From: Bacteroidetes bacterium UBA1947 | GTDB lineage: Bacteria; Bacteroidota; Bacteroidia; Chitinophagales; Chitinophagaceae | Reading direction: 5' to 3' | Length of the DNA stretch: 64,000 nucleotides | Assembly (NCBI GenBank): GCA_002336915.1 | Contig: DDET01000021.1 | Location: 49,754 to 113,753 of the forward strand | Translations under genes and position numbers: made by a program | Part shown: positions 46,424 through 54,711 of the stretch, in pieces | How the letters are laid out: each line of letters begins with the position of its first letter | Position numbering within the stretch: the first letter of the stretch is position 1 | The notes under the pieces: generated by a model | Database searches by the model: none | Told to the model about the DNA's origin: nothing | What the model saw: only the letters and a program-made list of their open reading frames with translations

Positions 46424-46962
46424 TATTTTAACAGCAATAGGCTGCTCGAATTATTTTTTAATCCCGGCTTACCACTGTTTGGCGACTGCAAAACTGTGAA
46501 AAGCCATTCCGAAACAAAACTTTTTTAATGTGATTAACGAGTTGTTTACAAATTATAAACAAGCCGTTCACAAATACATTAATAGCATTAATGGATCAAA
46601 AGGTTCATTCCTGGTTAAGGTAGGTGACAAGTAAAACAGGGGGTCATACAAACTCCCATCCCTTGTTTATAAAAAAATATATTGCGTGAATTGATGCAAA
46701 GCTATAAAATATTGCCCCCACGCATGTTAAACTATTGTAAAAATTAAATATTGATTTTTTACAACATTATAACCGCAGGAACGATACAAAAGCAAATGCT
46801 TCCCCTAATTTACTATCAATTTAATTAACATGCAAATATCTATGCCGTAAACTGACCACTATCAGCAGTTTTAAAATTAGATAATTTATGGTATGTTGAT
46901 TGGCCAAGTATAAATGCGGCATGGAATTCCCGCATGTATCCCATCATAAGAAATACAAATTA
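46424..46962. other. AT-rich intergenic region upstream of the PKD adhesin
   Basis: 539 bases with no credible gene or RNA. A CAAAGCTA (TAGCTTTG on the minus strand) at 46697-46704 matches the -7 consensus but is 280 bases from the adhesin start. The region could hold a long regulated leader. Confidence 0.45.
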
Positions 46963-47688
46963 TTAATATGCTCCCAATTTACCTTTATACATCTGCACAG
47001 CGTTTTCCAGCCCATAGTATAAAGCATCACTTATCAGGGCATGCCCTATAGAAACTTCGAGCAGGCCGGGGATGTTATGGGCAAAATATTTCAGGTTGTG
47101 CAGGTCCAGGTCATGGCCGGCATTGATGCCCAGGCCCTTTTCATTTGCCACCTGTGCAGCTTTTATGTAATCAGCTATTGCCGCTTCTTTATTGATATGA
47201 AAATTTGTGGCGTAGGCTTCCGTATATAGTTCTATCCTGTCAGTACCGGTATCTGACGCACCCGCAACCATTTCAGCTACAGGATCTACGAAGATTGATA
47301 CACGTATCCCGGCCTTTTTAAACACCGCTATTATCTCCCGCAGGTAGTCACGTTTCTTTATAGTATCCCATCCGTGGTTCGATGTCAGTTGTCCGGGTTC
47401 ATCAGGCACCAAGGTTACTTGCGTAGGCATTGTCTCCAGCACCAGTGCCACAAACTTATCCTCCAGTGGATTACCCTCTATGTTGAACTCGGTAGTAATT
47501 ATGGGCCTTATCTCCCTTACATCGCTGTAGCGTATATGCCTTTCATCAGGCCGGGGATGTACGGTAATACCATCAGCCCCAAAAATTTGACAATCTATGG
47601 CTGCCTTCAGTACACTGGGGTTCTCGCCACCGCGGCTGTTGCGCAGGGTAGCTATTTTATTGATGTTTACTGAAAGCTTTGTTGCCAT
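46963..47688 (-). CDS. pdxJ: Pyridoxine 5'-phosphate synthase
   Basis: 241 residues from the ATG at 47688, directly before ATKLSVNINKIATLRNSRGG; an upstream frame extension to 47793 is unlikely. TIM-barrel motifs are complete: DGITVHPRPDERHIRYSDV, TLVPDEPGQLTSNHGWD, RVSIFVDP, IELYTEAYA, GINAGHDLDLHNL and EVSIGHALISDALYYGL. It condenses 1-deoxyxylulose 5-phosphate with 3-amino-2-oxopropyl phosphate in vitamin B6 synthesis. It is divergent from the peptide-binding protein gene (85 bases between starts). A TACATTTG -7-like box is at 47704-47711. Confidence 0.97.
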   Translation of the reverse strand: MATKLSVNINKIATLRNSRGGENPSVLKAAIDCQIFGADGITVHPRPDERHIRYSDVREIRPIITTEFNIEGNPLEDKFVALVLETMPTQVTLVPDEPGQLTSNHGWDTIKKRDYLREIIAVFKKAGIRVSIFVDPVAEMVAGASDTGTDRIELYTEAYATNFHINKEAAIADYIKAAQVANEKGLGINAGHDLDLHNLKYFAHNIPGLLEVSIGHALISDALYYGLENAVQMYKGKLGAY

Positions 47689-47703
47689 TGTTTCGATTTT
47701 TTG

Positions 47704-47711
47704 CAAATGTA
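47704..47711 (-). promoter_or_regulatory. Candidate -7 element for pdxJ
   Basis: CAAATGTA reads TACATTTG on the minus strand and lies 16 bases before the pdxJ ATG. The -33 box is not evident. Confidence 0.4.
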
Positions 47712-47773
47712 CAGAAGCTCTTGTTGTAATATTCCTAATCTTAAAGATCCTTATCTTAATTTGCAGTGCAGGC

Positions 47774-49420
47774 ATGCTACACTTCAGCAACAAATATATT
47801 CAATCGCTTATTGCCCTGATAGCCATTGCTGTGTTTTTACAGGGCTGTACATCACCGGACAAAACAGAGAGCGATAAGCGCATCTTCCGCCTAAACATAG
47901 CCAGTGGAACGGTGGAATCGATAGACCCTGCATTTGCTAAGAACCTCTACAATATGTGGGCGGACCATATGGTGTATAATACTTTGGTGGAGACCGATGA
48001 GCATTTGCACCTTGTGCCCTCACTGGCTACACATTGGGATGTAAGTGCCGATGGATTGATCTATCTCTTTTACATCCGCAACGATGTCTTTTTTCAGGAT
48101 GCGCCTGAGTTCACAAATGGCAAAGGCCGCAGGATGACCGCAACGGACGTAGTGTACAGCTTCAACCGCATCATAGATCCCGCTACCGCTTCCAGCGGCT
48201 CATGGATATTTAATGACCGCGTTGCCGAAAAAGAGCCCTTCACGGTAATTAATGATACTACCATACAAATAAAACTCCGCGCACCTTTCCGGCCGCTTAC
48301 CGAGATACTCACTATGCCTTATTGCAGCATAGTACCAAAAGAAGTTGCCGAGCATTGGGGCAAAGATTTCGCGCGGCATCCCTGCGGCACCGGGCCTTTC
48401 CAATTACATTATTGGGACGAAAGCAATACAATGGTGCTGCACAAAAACCCCCACTATTGGGAGAAGGATAGCACAGGCATCCAACTACCCTACACCGAGG
48501 CAGTTCAGATCTCCTTCACCGATAGCAAGGCTACCGAGTTCTTTCTCTTCCTGCAAGGCAAGCTCGATTTTGTGAATGGCATAGACGGTTCTTTCAAAGA
48601 CCTGGTGCTCAATAAAGATGGCAGCGTGAAAAAAGAATACGCCACAAAACTGCAATTGCAGAAAGGCACTTACCTCAACACAGAGTACATAGGCTTCCTG
48701 TTGGATACCAACAATGCAATAATGGCCGGTATGCCCACACGCAATATGCTTGTGCGCCAGGCCATCAACTACGCCATCGACAAAAAGAAGATCGTCATGT
48801 ACTTCCGCAATGGAATTGGGCAGGCGGCATCTTCGGGCTTTATACCGGCAGGTATGCCCGGCTACGACAGTACACACAGCTTTGGTTATTCTTACGATCC
48901 TAAAAGATCCCTGGAGCTATTGGAAAAAGCAGGCTATCCCAATGGCAAAGGCCTCGGCACTTTCACCATCCTCTGCCCCGACAACTGGAGCGATGCAGTG
49001 AACTTTATAGTGACTGAGTTACAAGACGTAGGCATAAAAGCCAAAGTGGAAATAATACAGCGCAACATAGAGCTGCAGCAAATGAGCCGCTCGCAGGCAG
49101 TAGCCTTCCGCTCGCAATGGATAGCCGACTACCCCGATGCAGAGACCTTCCTTTCCTTCTTCAATGGCCGCTTCCCCGCACCACCCAACTATACCCGCTA
49201 TAACAATGCCACATACAACAAATGGTACGATGAAAGCATGAACGCCCCTGACACACTGCGCTGGCAATTGTACCGCCGCATGGATAGTCTTGTCACCTCA
49301 CAGGCGCCGCTCATACCACTATTTTACGATGAAATGCTGCACTTCCTACAGCCCAATATCAGCGGCTTCCGCAGCAATCCGATGAACTTAATAGATCTGA
49401 AAAGGGTACGCAAGAACTAA
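47774..49420 (+). CDS. Oligopeptide-type ABC transporter substrate-binding lipoprotein
   Basis: 548 residues from the ATG at 47774, which starts the lipoprotein signal MLHFSNKYIQSLIALIAIAVFLQGC; a longer frame upstream would run through the pdxJ region. The mature chain is a family 5 (OppA/DppA) solute-binding protein: FRLNIASGTVESIDPAFA, TATDVVYSFNRIIDP, FARHPCGTGPFQLHYW, RQAINYAIDKKKIV and the usual late SQWIADYPDAETFLS. It binds peptides or similar solutes at the outer face of the inner membrane. No permease or ATPase genes are adjacent, so its transporter is encoded elsewhere or it works alone. Confidence 0.9.
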   Translation: MLHFSNKYIQSLIALIAIAVFLQGCTSPDKTESDKRIFRLNIASGTVESIDPAFAKNLYNMWADHMVYNTLVETDEHLHLVPSLATHWDVSADGLIYLFYIRNDVFFQDAPEFTNGKGRRMTATDVVYSFNRIIDPATASSGSWIFNDRVAEKEPFTVINDTTIQIKLRAPFRPLTEILTMPYCSIVPKEVAEHWGKDFARHPCGTGPFQLHYWDESNTMVLHKNPHYWEKDSTGIQLPYTEAVQISFTDSKATEFFLFLQGKLDFVNGIDGSFKDLVLNKDGSVKKEYATKLQLQKGTYLNTEYIGFLLDTNNAIMAGMPTRNMLVRQAINYAIDKKKIVMYFRNGIGQAASSGFIPAGMPGYDSTHSFGYSYDPKRSLELLEKAGYPNGKGLGTFTILCPDNWSDAVNFIVTELQDVGIKAKVEIIQRNIELQQMSRSQAVAFRSQWIADYPDAETFLSFFNGRFPAPPNYTRYNNATYNKWYDESMNAPDTLRWQLYRRMDSLVTSQAPLIPLFYDEMLHFLQPNISGFRSNPMNLIDLKRVRKN

Positions 49421-49485
49421 ATGCTACACTCCTAAAACAAGTACGACCCCGATGGGATCGCACATAATTTATATAAATAGATCGT

Positions 49486-50907
49486 TTACTTTTTACTCTT
49501 CTTATACTTCGCTATCAACTCAGCAACCGCACTGCGACGCAGGAATTCCGGGTTCAGTTCTGTGAACAATTTCACCCTTGTTGGCCCCATGCGCAATGCC
49601 TTTTCCAGTTGCAGCAAGCCCTCTTTCGCTTTCCCGGACTCGAACTGTATCGCAGCCTGGTAATAACGGAAGTCAGCCTTATCACCGCAATGCTCGCGGG
49701 CTACTTCCAGTTGAGTTAGTGCCTCGTCGTAATAACCTGTAAGGTACAAACCCTTAATAAGCGCTATCCATGTGGTCTTGCTGCCGGGCTTCAGTCGTAC
49801 TGCATTCAGGTAGCACACCAATGCTTCGCTTTTTACATCCAGTTCCATCAGGCAGTTGCCTATAGCCATGCAATATGCCGCATTGTCCTTGTTCAGGTGC
49901 AACGCAACCGAATAAGACTTCATCGCCTTTTCCCACTGGCGCTCACGCGCATAGGTTTCGCCTATCTTATAAAATATACCGTCATCCTGCGGACTCAGCT
50001 GCGATGCCTGCCTGTAGAAATCGCGGGCCTTAGGGTAATCCTTTTGTTTTTCCCAGCAGTAGCCCATCGCCTCGAAGATCACATCTTCCGGCCTGGCTAT
50101 CTCCAGGTGCTTTTCCAATACTTCTATTGCCCTGCCGTACCATTTCATGCGCATATAGGCATCAGCCATATTGCGGTAAGCAAATTCAAACTTCTCATCT
50201 ATCGCCACGCAATACTCGTAGGAATCAATTGCTTTTTCATACAGCTTCAGTCCCTGGTATGCAGCGCCGAGGTTGAACCAGGCCAGTGCATTATAAGGGT
50301 CATCTTCCGTAAGCTGTGTATGCAGTGTAGCGCTTTCTTCCAGCCTTTCGGTGAACTCGGCCCAGAAGCATATCTTCTGCAAGGCCTCTTCATTGCGGCG
50401 GTCTATCTTTATAACACGCTTCAGCGTATCGAAGACAGCATCAAACTCCTCGCATTCATCATACACATCCGACAGCTCCAGCAGGATCTCTATTTTCTCC
50501 TTCTTTTCAAACTCCGCCGATTTCTGCTCCAGGAACAATGCAGCCTGGTCGTACTTGAACTGGCCCAATAATATATCGGAGCGCAGCAGCACGGCATCAA
50601 GGTTATTGCTATCGTATTGTTCCATTTCGTCCAGTGCCTTGAGGGCCTGTCCAAATTTCTGGGCCTGGGTAAGTATCTCGGCCTTCAGCAGCAGCACGTT
50701 GCCTGAAAAGGGGTAATAAGTGCGGGCTATTTCGCAAGCCAGTAGCGCCTGCTCTTCGTTGCTATTTTGAAAATAGTACTCTATCACACGCTCAAACTCT
50801 TCTTCTTCCAGGATGCTTACCGACTCGCCTCTCTTCACCAGTTCATACTTCTCTAACAGGTCTTCCAGCGAGCTTCTTTCCTCATCCTGATAATCATCAT
50901 CAAACAT
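49486..50907 (-). CDS. Tetratricopeptide repeat protein
   Basis: 473 residues from the ATG at 50907; a TTG at 50913 is an alternative. It has an acidic N-terminus (FDDDYQDEERSSLEDLLEKYELVKRG). The rest is about ten to twelve 34-residue helical repeats with TPR spacing, for example ALAWFNLGAAYQGLKLYEKAIDSYEYCVAI followed by AYRNMADAYMRMKWYGRAIEVLEKHL. There is no signal peptide or membrane segment, so it is a cytoplasmic protein-protein interaction scaffold of unknown partner. Confidence 0.88.
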   Translation of the reverse strand: MFDDDYQDEERSSLEDLLEKYELVKRGESVSILEEEEFERVIEYYFQNSNEEQALLACEIARTYYPFSGNVLLLKAEILTQAQKFGQALKALDEMEQYDSNNLDAVLLRSDILLGQFKYDQAALFLEQKSAEFEKKEKIEILLELSDVYDECEEFDAVFDTLKRVIKIDRRNEEALQKICFWAEFTERLEESATLHTQLTEDDPYNALAWFNLGAAYQGLKLYEKAIDSYEYCVAIDEKFEFAYRNMADAYMRMKWYGRAIEVLEKHLEIARPEDVIFEAMGYCWEKQKDYPKARDFYRQASQLSPQDDGIFYKIGETYARERQWEKAMKSYSVALHLNKDNAAYCMAIGNCLMELDVKSEALVCYLNAVRLKPGSKTTWIALIKGLYLTGYYDEALTQLEVAREHCGDKADFRYYQAAIQFESGKAKEGLLQLEKALRMGPTRVKLFTELNPEFLRRSAVAELIAKYKKSKK

Positions 50908-51191
50908 AAGCAAGCTATTTGTACACTAAGTTAGTACAAAAATCCAGCCAGTCCAGTAGCCTGACGTTAAGACAGTACTAAAATCCACATGTTATTAACA
51001 CTAAAAAAGATGGGCCATTTTGCACGAAAGCAAAGCGGCCCCTATAAATAAACAAAAACTGTATTGTGAATATAACCTCGCGTGGTTAGTAACGTGTATT
51101 GGTCTATGTATTGCGCACTAAAATCTTGACTACTACAGATAGGTATTTGCTTATAAAAGTATAAAAAAAATCTGAAAATCCAGCTATAATT

Positions 51192-52670
51192 TTATTGTTG
51201 CCCTCCGCCCACCTTATTGCTGGGCTTGCTTTCGTTCCATAAACGGTCCAACGCAGTCACTACATATGTATATGTTTTGCCATTGCTCTCAGTGTCCGTA
51301 TACTCTGTTTTTTGTTGTATACTCATTATCCGGTCGCTACGGTTAATGTTTACATCCTCGCTGCTTGAGAACCTGTACACTACATATCTGAGTTTTTCAT
51401 TGCTGTTGTTGGTCCACTCCAGTTTACTGCCCCTGCCGCCCGATCTTAAAGTAACCACAGGCGCTGCAGGTGCTTCCTTATCGAGCCAGGGCATAGTGGG
51501 TGGCAATGCCGGGTAACGGTTGGTACGCTCGGTCAGGCTATCCTTCAAGGCCCCGCCTATCTTATCAAAGCTGGAAGCGCTATAGAACACATATCCCTGC
51601 CCTTTATCGGCGCGTATGTCCCTTATCTGCCAAAGTATCTCGTGCGCACTGGCCCATATTCCCCTGCCGCCCTGCATGCGATATACGCCCAGTCCGTCAT
51701 ATACATGCCTGCCATAGCTATGCTCCTGCCACCATGGCAGCAGCACGTCAAATGGTGCAGCTCTGTGCCCGTGCTCCCAATACAGTTGCGGCAATAAATA
51801 GTCTATCCAGCCCTTGCGCATCCATAGCAGCACATCGGCATACAGGTCGTCGTAGCAGGTTTGCCCGCCATGAGTGGCGCTGCCTTCGGGGTCTTTACTG
51901 GCATTGCGCCATACGCCAAAGGGGCTTATGCCCAGCTTCATGTACGGCTTTATGTCTTTTATCTCGCTGTTCAGGTTTTCTATAAAAGTGTTCACATTAT
52001 CCCTGCGCCAGTCTTCCTTGTTCATGCCCTTGCCATAACTGGCATAGCAGCGGCCATCGCCAAACTCCTGCCCCGCTATGCGGTAGGGGTAAAAGTAATC
52101 GTCTATATGCACTGCGTCTATATCATATCGCTTCACTACATCGCAAATGATCTTAGTAACATACTCCCGCACTTTAGGCTCACCGGGATTCAGGTAGGTT
52201 TTGCCACCATAGCTCACCATCCACTCGGGGTGGCGGCGTGTTATATGGTCGGGGGGATTAGGGTTCTTCTTACTGTCCACCAGCCCGCGATAGGGGTTGA
52301 ACCATGCGTGGAACTCCATATTACGCTTATGGGCCTCCTCCACCATAAACGTTAGCGGATCGTAATAAGGGCTTGGCGCTTCGCCCTGCCTGCCTGTAAG
52401 GTAATGGCTCCATGGCTCTATCTTCGAGTCGTAAAAGGCATCGCTTGCCGGGCGCACCTGTACTATCACCGCATTGCAGCCAATATCCTGCAGCTGGTTG
52501 AGCCTGTGTATAAATTCCGCCTTCTGCTGTTCCGCAGGTAAGCCCTGTTTACTCGGCCAGTCTATATTCGCCACAGTAGCTATCCATGCCGCGCGGAACT
52601 CCCGCTTCGGCGACTGTGCATTGGCAACAAAGCCCATCATCAACAAACAAACTATCAAACACTTCCTCAT
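51192..52670 (-). CDS. Secreted GHL10 (DUF187) glycoside-hydrolase-like protein
   Basis: 492 residues. Signal peptide MRKCLIVCLLMMGFVANAQ. The core (KREFRAAWIATVANIDWPSKQGLPAEQQKAEF...VIVQVRPASDAFYDSKIEPWSHYLTG...FHAWFNPYRGL...DAVHIDDYFYPY) is the GHL10/DUF187 TIM-barrel family, related to YngK of Bacillus. Some members of this family act on peptidoglycan-related glycans. A roughly 85-residue Fn3-like domain ends the protein (LEWTNNSNEKLRYVVYRFSS...TYTYVVTALDRLWNESKPSNKVG). Substrate not proven. It is monocistronic as far as can be seen. Confidence 0.9.
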   Translation of the reverse strand: MRKCLIVCLLMMGFVANAQSPKREFRAAWIATVANIDWPSKQGLPAEQQKAEFIHRLNQLQDIGCNAVIVQVRPASDAFYDSKIEPWSHYLTGRQGEAPSPYYDPLTFMVEEAHKRNMEFHAWFNPYRGLVDSKKNPNPPDHITRRHPEWMVSYGGKTYLNPGEPKVREYVTKIICDVVKRYDIDAVHIDDYFYPYRIAGQEFGDGRCYASYGKGMNKEDWRRDNVNTFIENLNSEIKDIKPYMKLGISPFGVWRNASKDPEGSATHGGQTCYDDLYADVLLWMRKGWIDYLLPQLYWEHGHRAAPFDVLLPWWQEHSYGRHVYDGLGVYRMQGGRGIWASAHEILWQIRDIRADKGQGYVFYSASSFDKIGGALKDSLTERTNRYPALPPTMPWLDKEAPAAPVVTLRSGGRGSKLEWTNNSNEKLRYVVYRFSSSEDVNINRSDRIMSIQQKTEYTDTESNGKTYTYVVTALDRLWNESKPSNKVGGGQQ

Positions 52671-52750
52671 ACTATAAAGCTAATTCAAATTCAAAATTTG
52701 AAAGCCAAAAATACGCCAATAAAAAAGGGAAATAGTAATTCGAACCCTGA

Positions 52751-52771
52751 ACCATAATGGCGCCTTAGGTT
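52751..52771. repeat. CCATAATGGCGCCT repeat, copy 1
   Basis: CCATAATGGCGCCTTAGGTT here matches CCATAATGGCGCCTCAGGTT at 53362-53381 in 19 of 20 positions. The two copies bracket the GAF/methionine sulfoxide reductase gene in direct orientation. Confidence 0.65.
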
Positions 52772-52812
52772 GTGCGGAATGGATGAAGGAAGGGAACCAT
52801 AGCTTACTATAA

Positions 52813-53286
52813 TTAGATCCTTAGCATCCCCACTATCTCTTCCAAAAATCTTTGATCCACCTCATCAAAAGCCCCCGGCTCCACACTATCCACATCCAGC
52901 ACTCCCACAACTTCAGCATCCCTTATCACCGGTACCACTATCTCCGATCTCGATGCACTGCTGCAAGCTATATGCCCGGGGAATTGCTCCACATCCGGCA
53001 CTATCAAAGTCTTAGCCTGCTCCCATGCCGCACCGCACACTCCACGGCCCTTTTGTATCCTCGTGCATGCCACCGGCCCCTGGAAAGGTCCCAGCACCAG
53101 CTCACTATCTTTCACCAGATAAAACCCCACCCATAGCCAGTCGAACTGCTCCTTGAGTGCAGCCGCCACATTGCCCAGGTTGGCAACCATATCCCTCTCG
53201 TAGCTTATCAAAGCCTTCACCTGCGGCAGCAGGTTTTCATACTGTTCCTGCTTTGTACCCCATACAATATTTAGATCCTCCGCCAT
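52813..53286 (-). CDS. Free methionine-(R)-sulfoxide reductase (GAF domain)
   Basis: 157 residues, a single GAF domain. WVGFYLVKDSELVLGPFQGPVACTRIQKGRGVCG and HIACSSASRSEIVVPV hold the three cysteines typical of fRMsr (Cys74, Cys84, Cys108), and VGVLDVDS follows. The enzyme reduces free methionine-R-sulfoxide in the cytoplasm using thioredoxin. The cysteine set separates it from signalling GAF domains. The ATG start at 53286 matches the family length. Confidence 0.92.
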   Translation of the reverse strand: MAEDLNIVWGTKQEQYENLLPQVKALISYERDMVANLGNVAAALKEQFDWLWVGFYLVKDSELVLGPFQGPVACTRIQKGRGVCGAAWEQAKTLIVPDVEQFPGHIACSSASRSEIVVPVIRDAEVVGVLDVDSVEPGAFDEVDQRFLEEIVGMLRI

Positions 53287-53746
53287 AGCGCAAAGTTAAT
53301 TACTCTCTCCTTATCAACCTGTCAACCTATCAACACAAAGTAGCCCCATCGCTATCCCTACCCCATAATGGCGCCTCAGGTTTCGCAGCATATGCACCCC
53401 ACCCACAATAGCAGCACAACAGCCTGCAAACCCATGCAGCCTCGCAGAACTCGAACCGTCCAGCGCCACCCCGCACAATCGGCCCCTGCAATAACAGCGT
53501 CTAGCCCCTTTTATTCAGCGGAGCAATTGAATAAAAGCCGTCTTTTCTTTTGTTACTTTTCTTTTGACGGCGCAAAAGAAAAGTAAGGGCGAGCAGCGAT
53601 CAACAGCTAAAAACAATACCTGCACCCCAAAAATGATCTTTTACCTCTTTTGCATCAAGGCAAAAGAAAAAAACATATCCACATTTTTCCCCTCACATTC
53701 CCAGCCAATAAACCTTTTTTCTAAATTGCCTGCAAAATTATTCACC
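53287..53746. other. Intergenic region rich in short repeats
   Basis: 460 bases between divergent genes. It holds the second CCATAATGGCGCCT copy (53362-53381), a perfect 14-base inverted repeat (53553-53586), a related 8-base one (53646-53667), and the sequence CTAAATTGCCTGCAAAA just before the next gene, which recurs near 56580 upstream of its paralogue. No gene seen. Confidence 0.55.
53553..53586. repeat. Perfect 14-base inverted repeat TTACTTTTCTTTTG
   Basis: TTACTTTTCTTTTG (53553-53566) and CAAAAGAAAAGTAA (53573-53586) flank ACGGCG. A smaller related hairpin, TCTTTTGC with GCAAAAGA, lies at 53646-53667. These look like dispersed palindromic elements. Confidence 0.8.
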
Positions 53747-54697
53747 ATGTTCAGGCATATCGCTATCCTCTTCATTCTTTCTCTATGCTTTGCGCTCCCC
53801 GCCCGCGCGCAAAATCCATACAAAAAGCTTACTTACACCATCGATACCGTTACCTACAGTGGCAACCGCCTTATCCGCCAGCGGGCCGCGCGCGCCGATC
53901 TGGATAAGCTCTACAAAAAAGACGCCGCAGCCGCACGGCCTTTGATAGCGCTGCAGGATGCCCTGGATAACAAAGATGTGTCGGCCGCTTACCTCGCTAT
54001 TTCATCCCTCAAAAGCGTGGCTCCGGGTTTCGACCGGTCATTGTATGAACAGGAGGCAGCGGTATACATGAAGCTGCGTGACGAGCCAAAGTATAAGGTG
54101 AACGAAGACAGCCTGCGCTTTGCAAATACCATTGCTCAAAAACGCCTTGAGCGGCAGCAAAATGAACAGGCCGGAAAGTGGCAGAAAGACAGCATGGATA
54201 TAGTGGAAACCTACGGCTCCATGAATGAGTTCATGTACCAAAACGAGATGAGGGAGAAAAGCAATAACCAGAAAAGGATCCTGTACATCGGTTACAGTAC
54301 CAACTGGTATTCCTTCATGCCCGGCTATATGGAAAAGTTCATGGCCTGTACCCCTCAGAACGATGCCAATGGCGACCTCGATGCGGTAGCCGAAGGCAAG
54401 GACATAGTAAAGTTCATCGTCACCTGCAGCGGCAAAAAAGTTTTTATACGCATGAGCCCCGTAATGTCGGCAGGCAATAAGCCTATAGTAGCAAAGATGT
54501 CCATCTCCGGCGATCCTGCATCGCTTATTAGCCTCTTCCTCGGCTTTTGGGAGATAAACGATATAGATAAAAGCAAGCTCAAAAAGGGCAGTGTTGTTAC
54601 ACACAATTATTTGTCCGACCGCATCACCTTCAACTGGAAAGGCGCAGCACCTGTTATCAATATCGACCGCAACCCCGATTACCATGCCGACCGCTAG
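53747..54697 (+). CDS. Secreted protein of unknown function, paralogue of the gene at 56610
   Basis: 316 residues from the ATG at 53747, which starts the signal peptide MFRHIAILFILSLCFALPARA; an open frame runs further upstream through repeats. I do not recognise a family. The first half is helical and charged (QRAARADLDKLYKKDAAAARP...). The C-terminal 110 or so residues (KFIVTCSGKKVFIRMSP...LFLGFW...KSKLKKG...DRITFNWKG...INIDRNPDY) are clearly related to the end of the protein at 56610-57182. It lies 14 bases upstream of the gene at 54712, so the two are probably in one operon. The mature protein is expected in the periplasm or outside. Confidence 0.75.
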   Translation: MFRHIAILFILSLCFALPARAQNPYKKLTYTIDTVTYSGNRLIRQRAARADLDKLYKKDAAAARPLIALQDALDNKDVSAAYLAISSLKSVAPGFDRSLYEQEAAVYMKLRDEPKYKVNEDSLRFANTIAQKRLERQQNEQAGKWQKDSMDIVETYGSMNEFMYQNEMREKSNNQKRILYIGYSTNWYSFMPGYMEKFMACTPQNDANGDLDAVAEGKDIVKFIVTCSGKKVFIRMSPVMSAGNKPIVAKMSISGDPASLISLFLGFWEINDIDKSKLKKGSVVTHNYLSDRITFNWKGAAPVINIDRNPDYHADR

Positions 54698-54711
54698 GCA
54701 AATAAAACCCT

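Noticed and set aside
46424..46962. tRNA or small RNA gene in the long intergenic region
   Set aside because: No cloverleaf, CCA end or conserved T-arm was seen here or in the other long gaps.
47689..47793. Longer start of pdxJ giving 35 extra residues
   Set aside because: The family begins at the MATKLSVNINK position. The extension would run over the promoter region and into the divergent gene's start.
53564..53746. N-terminal extension of the secreted protein at 53747
   Set aside because: It translates palindromic repeats, and the signal peptide begins only at 53747.
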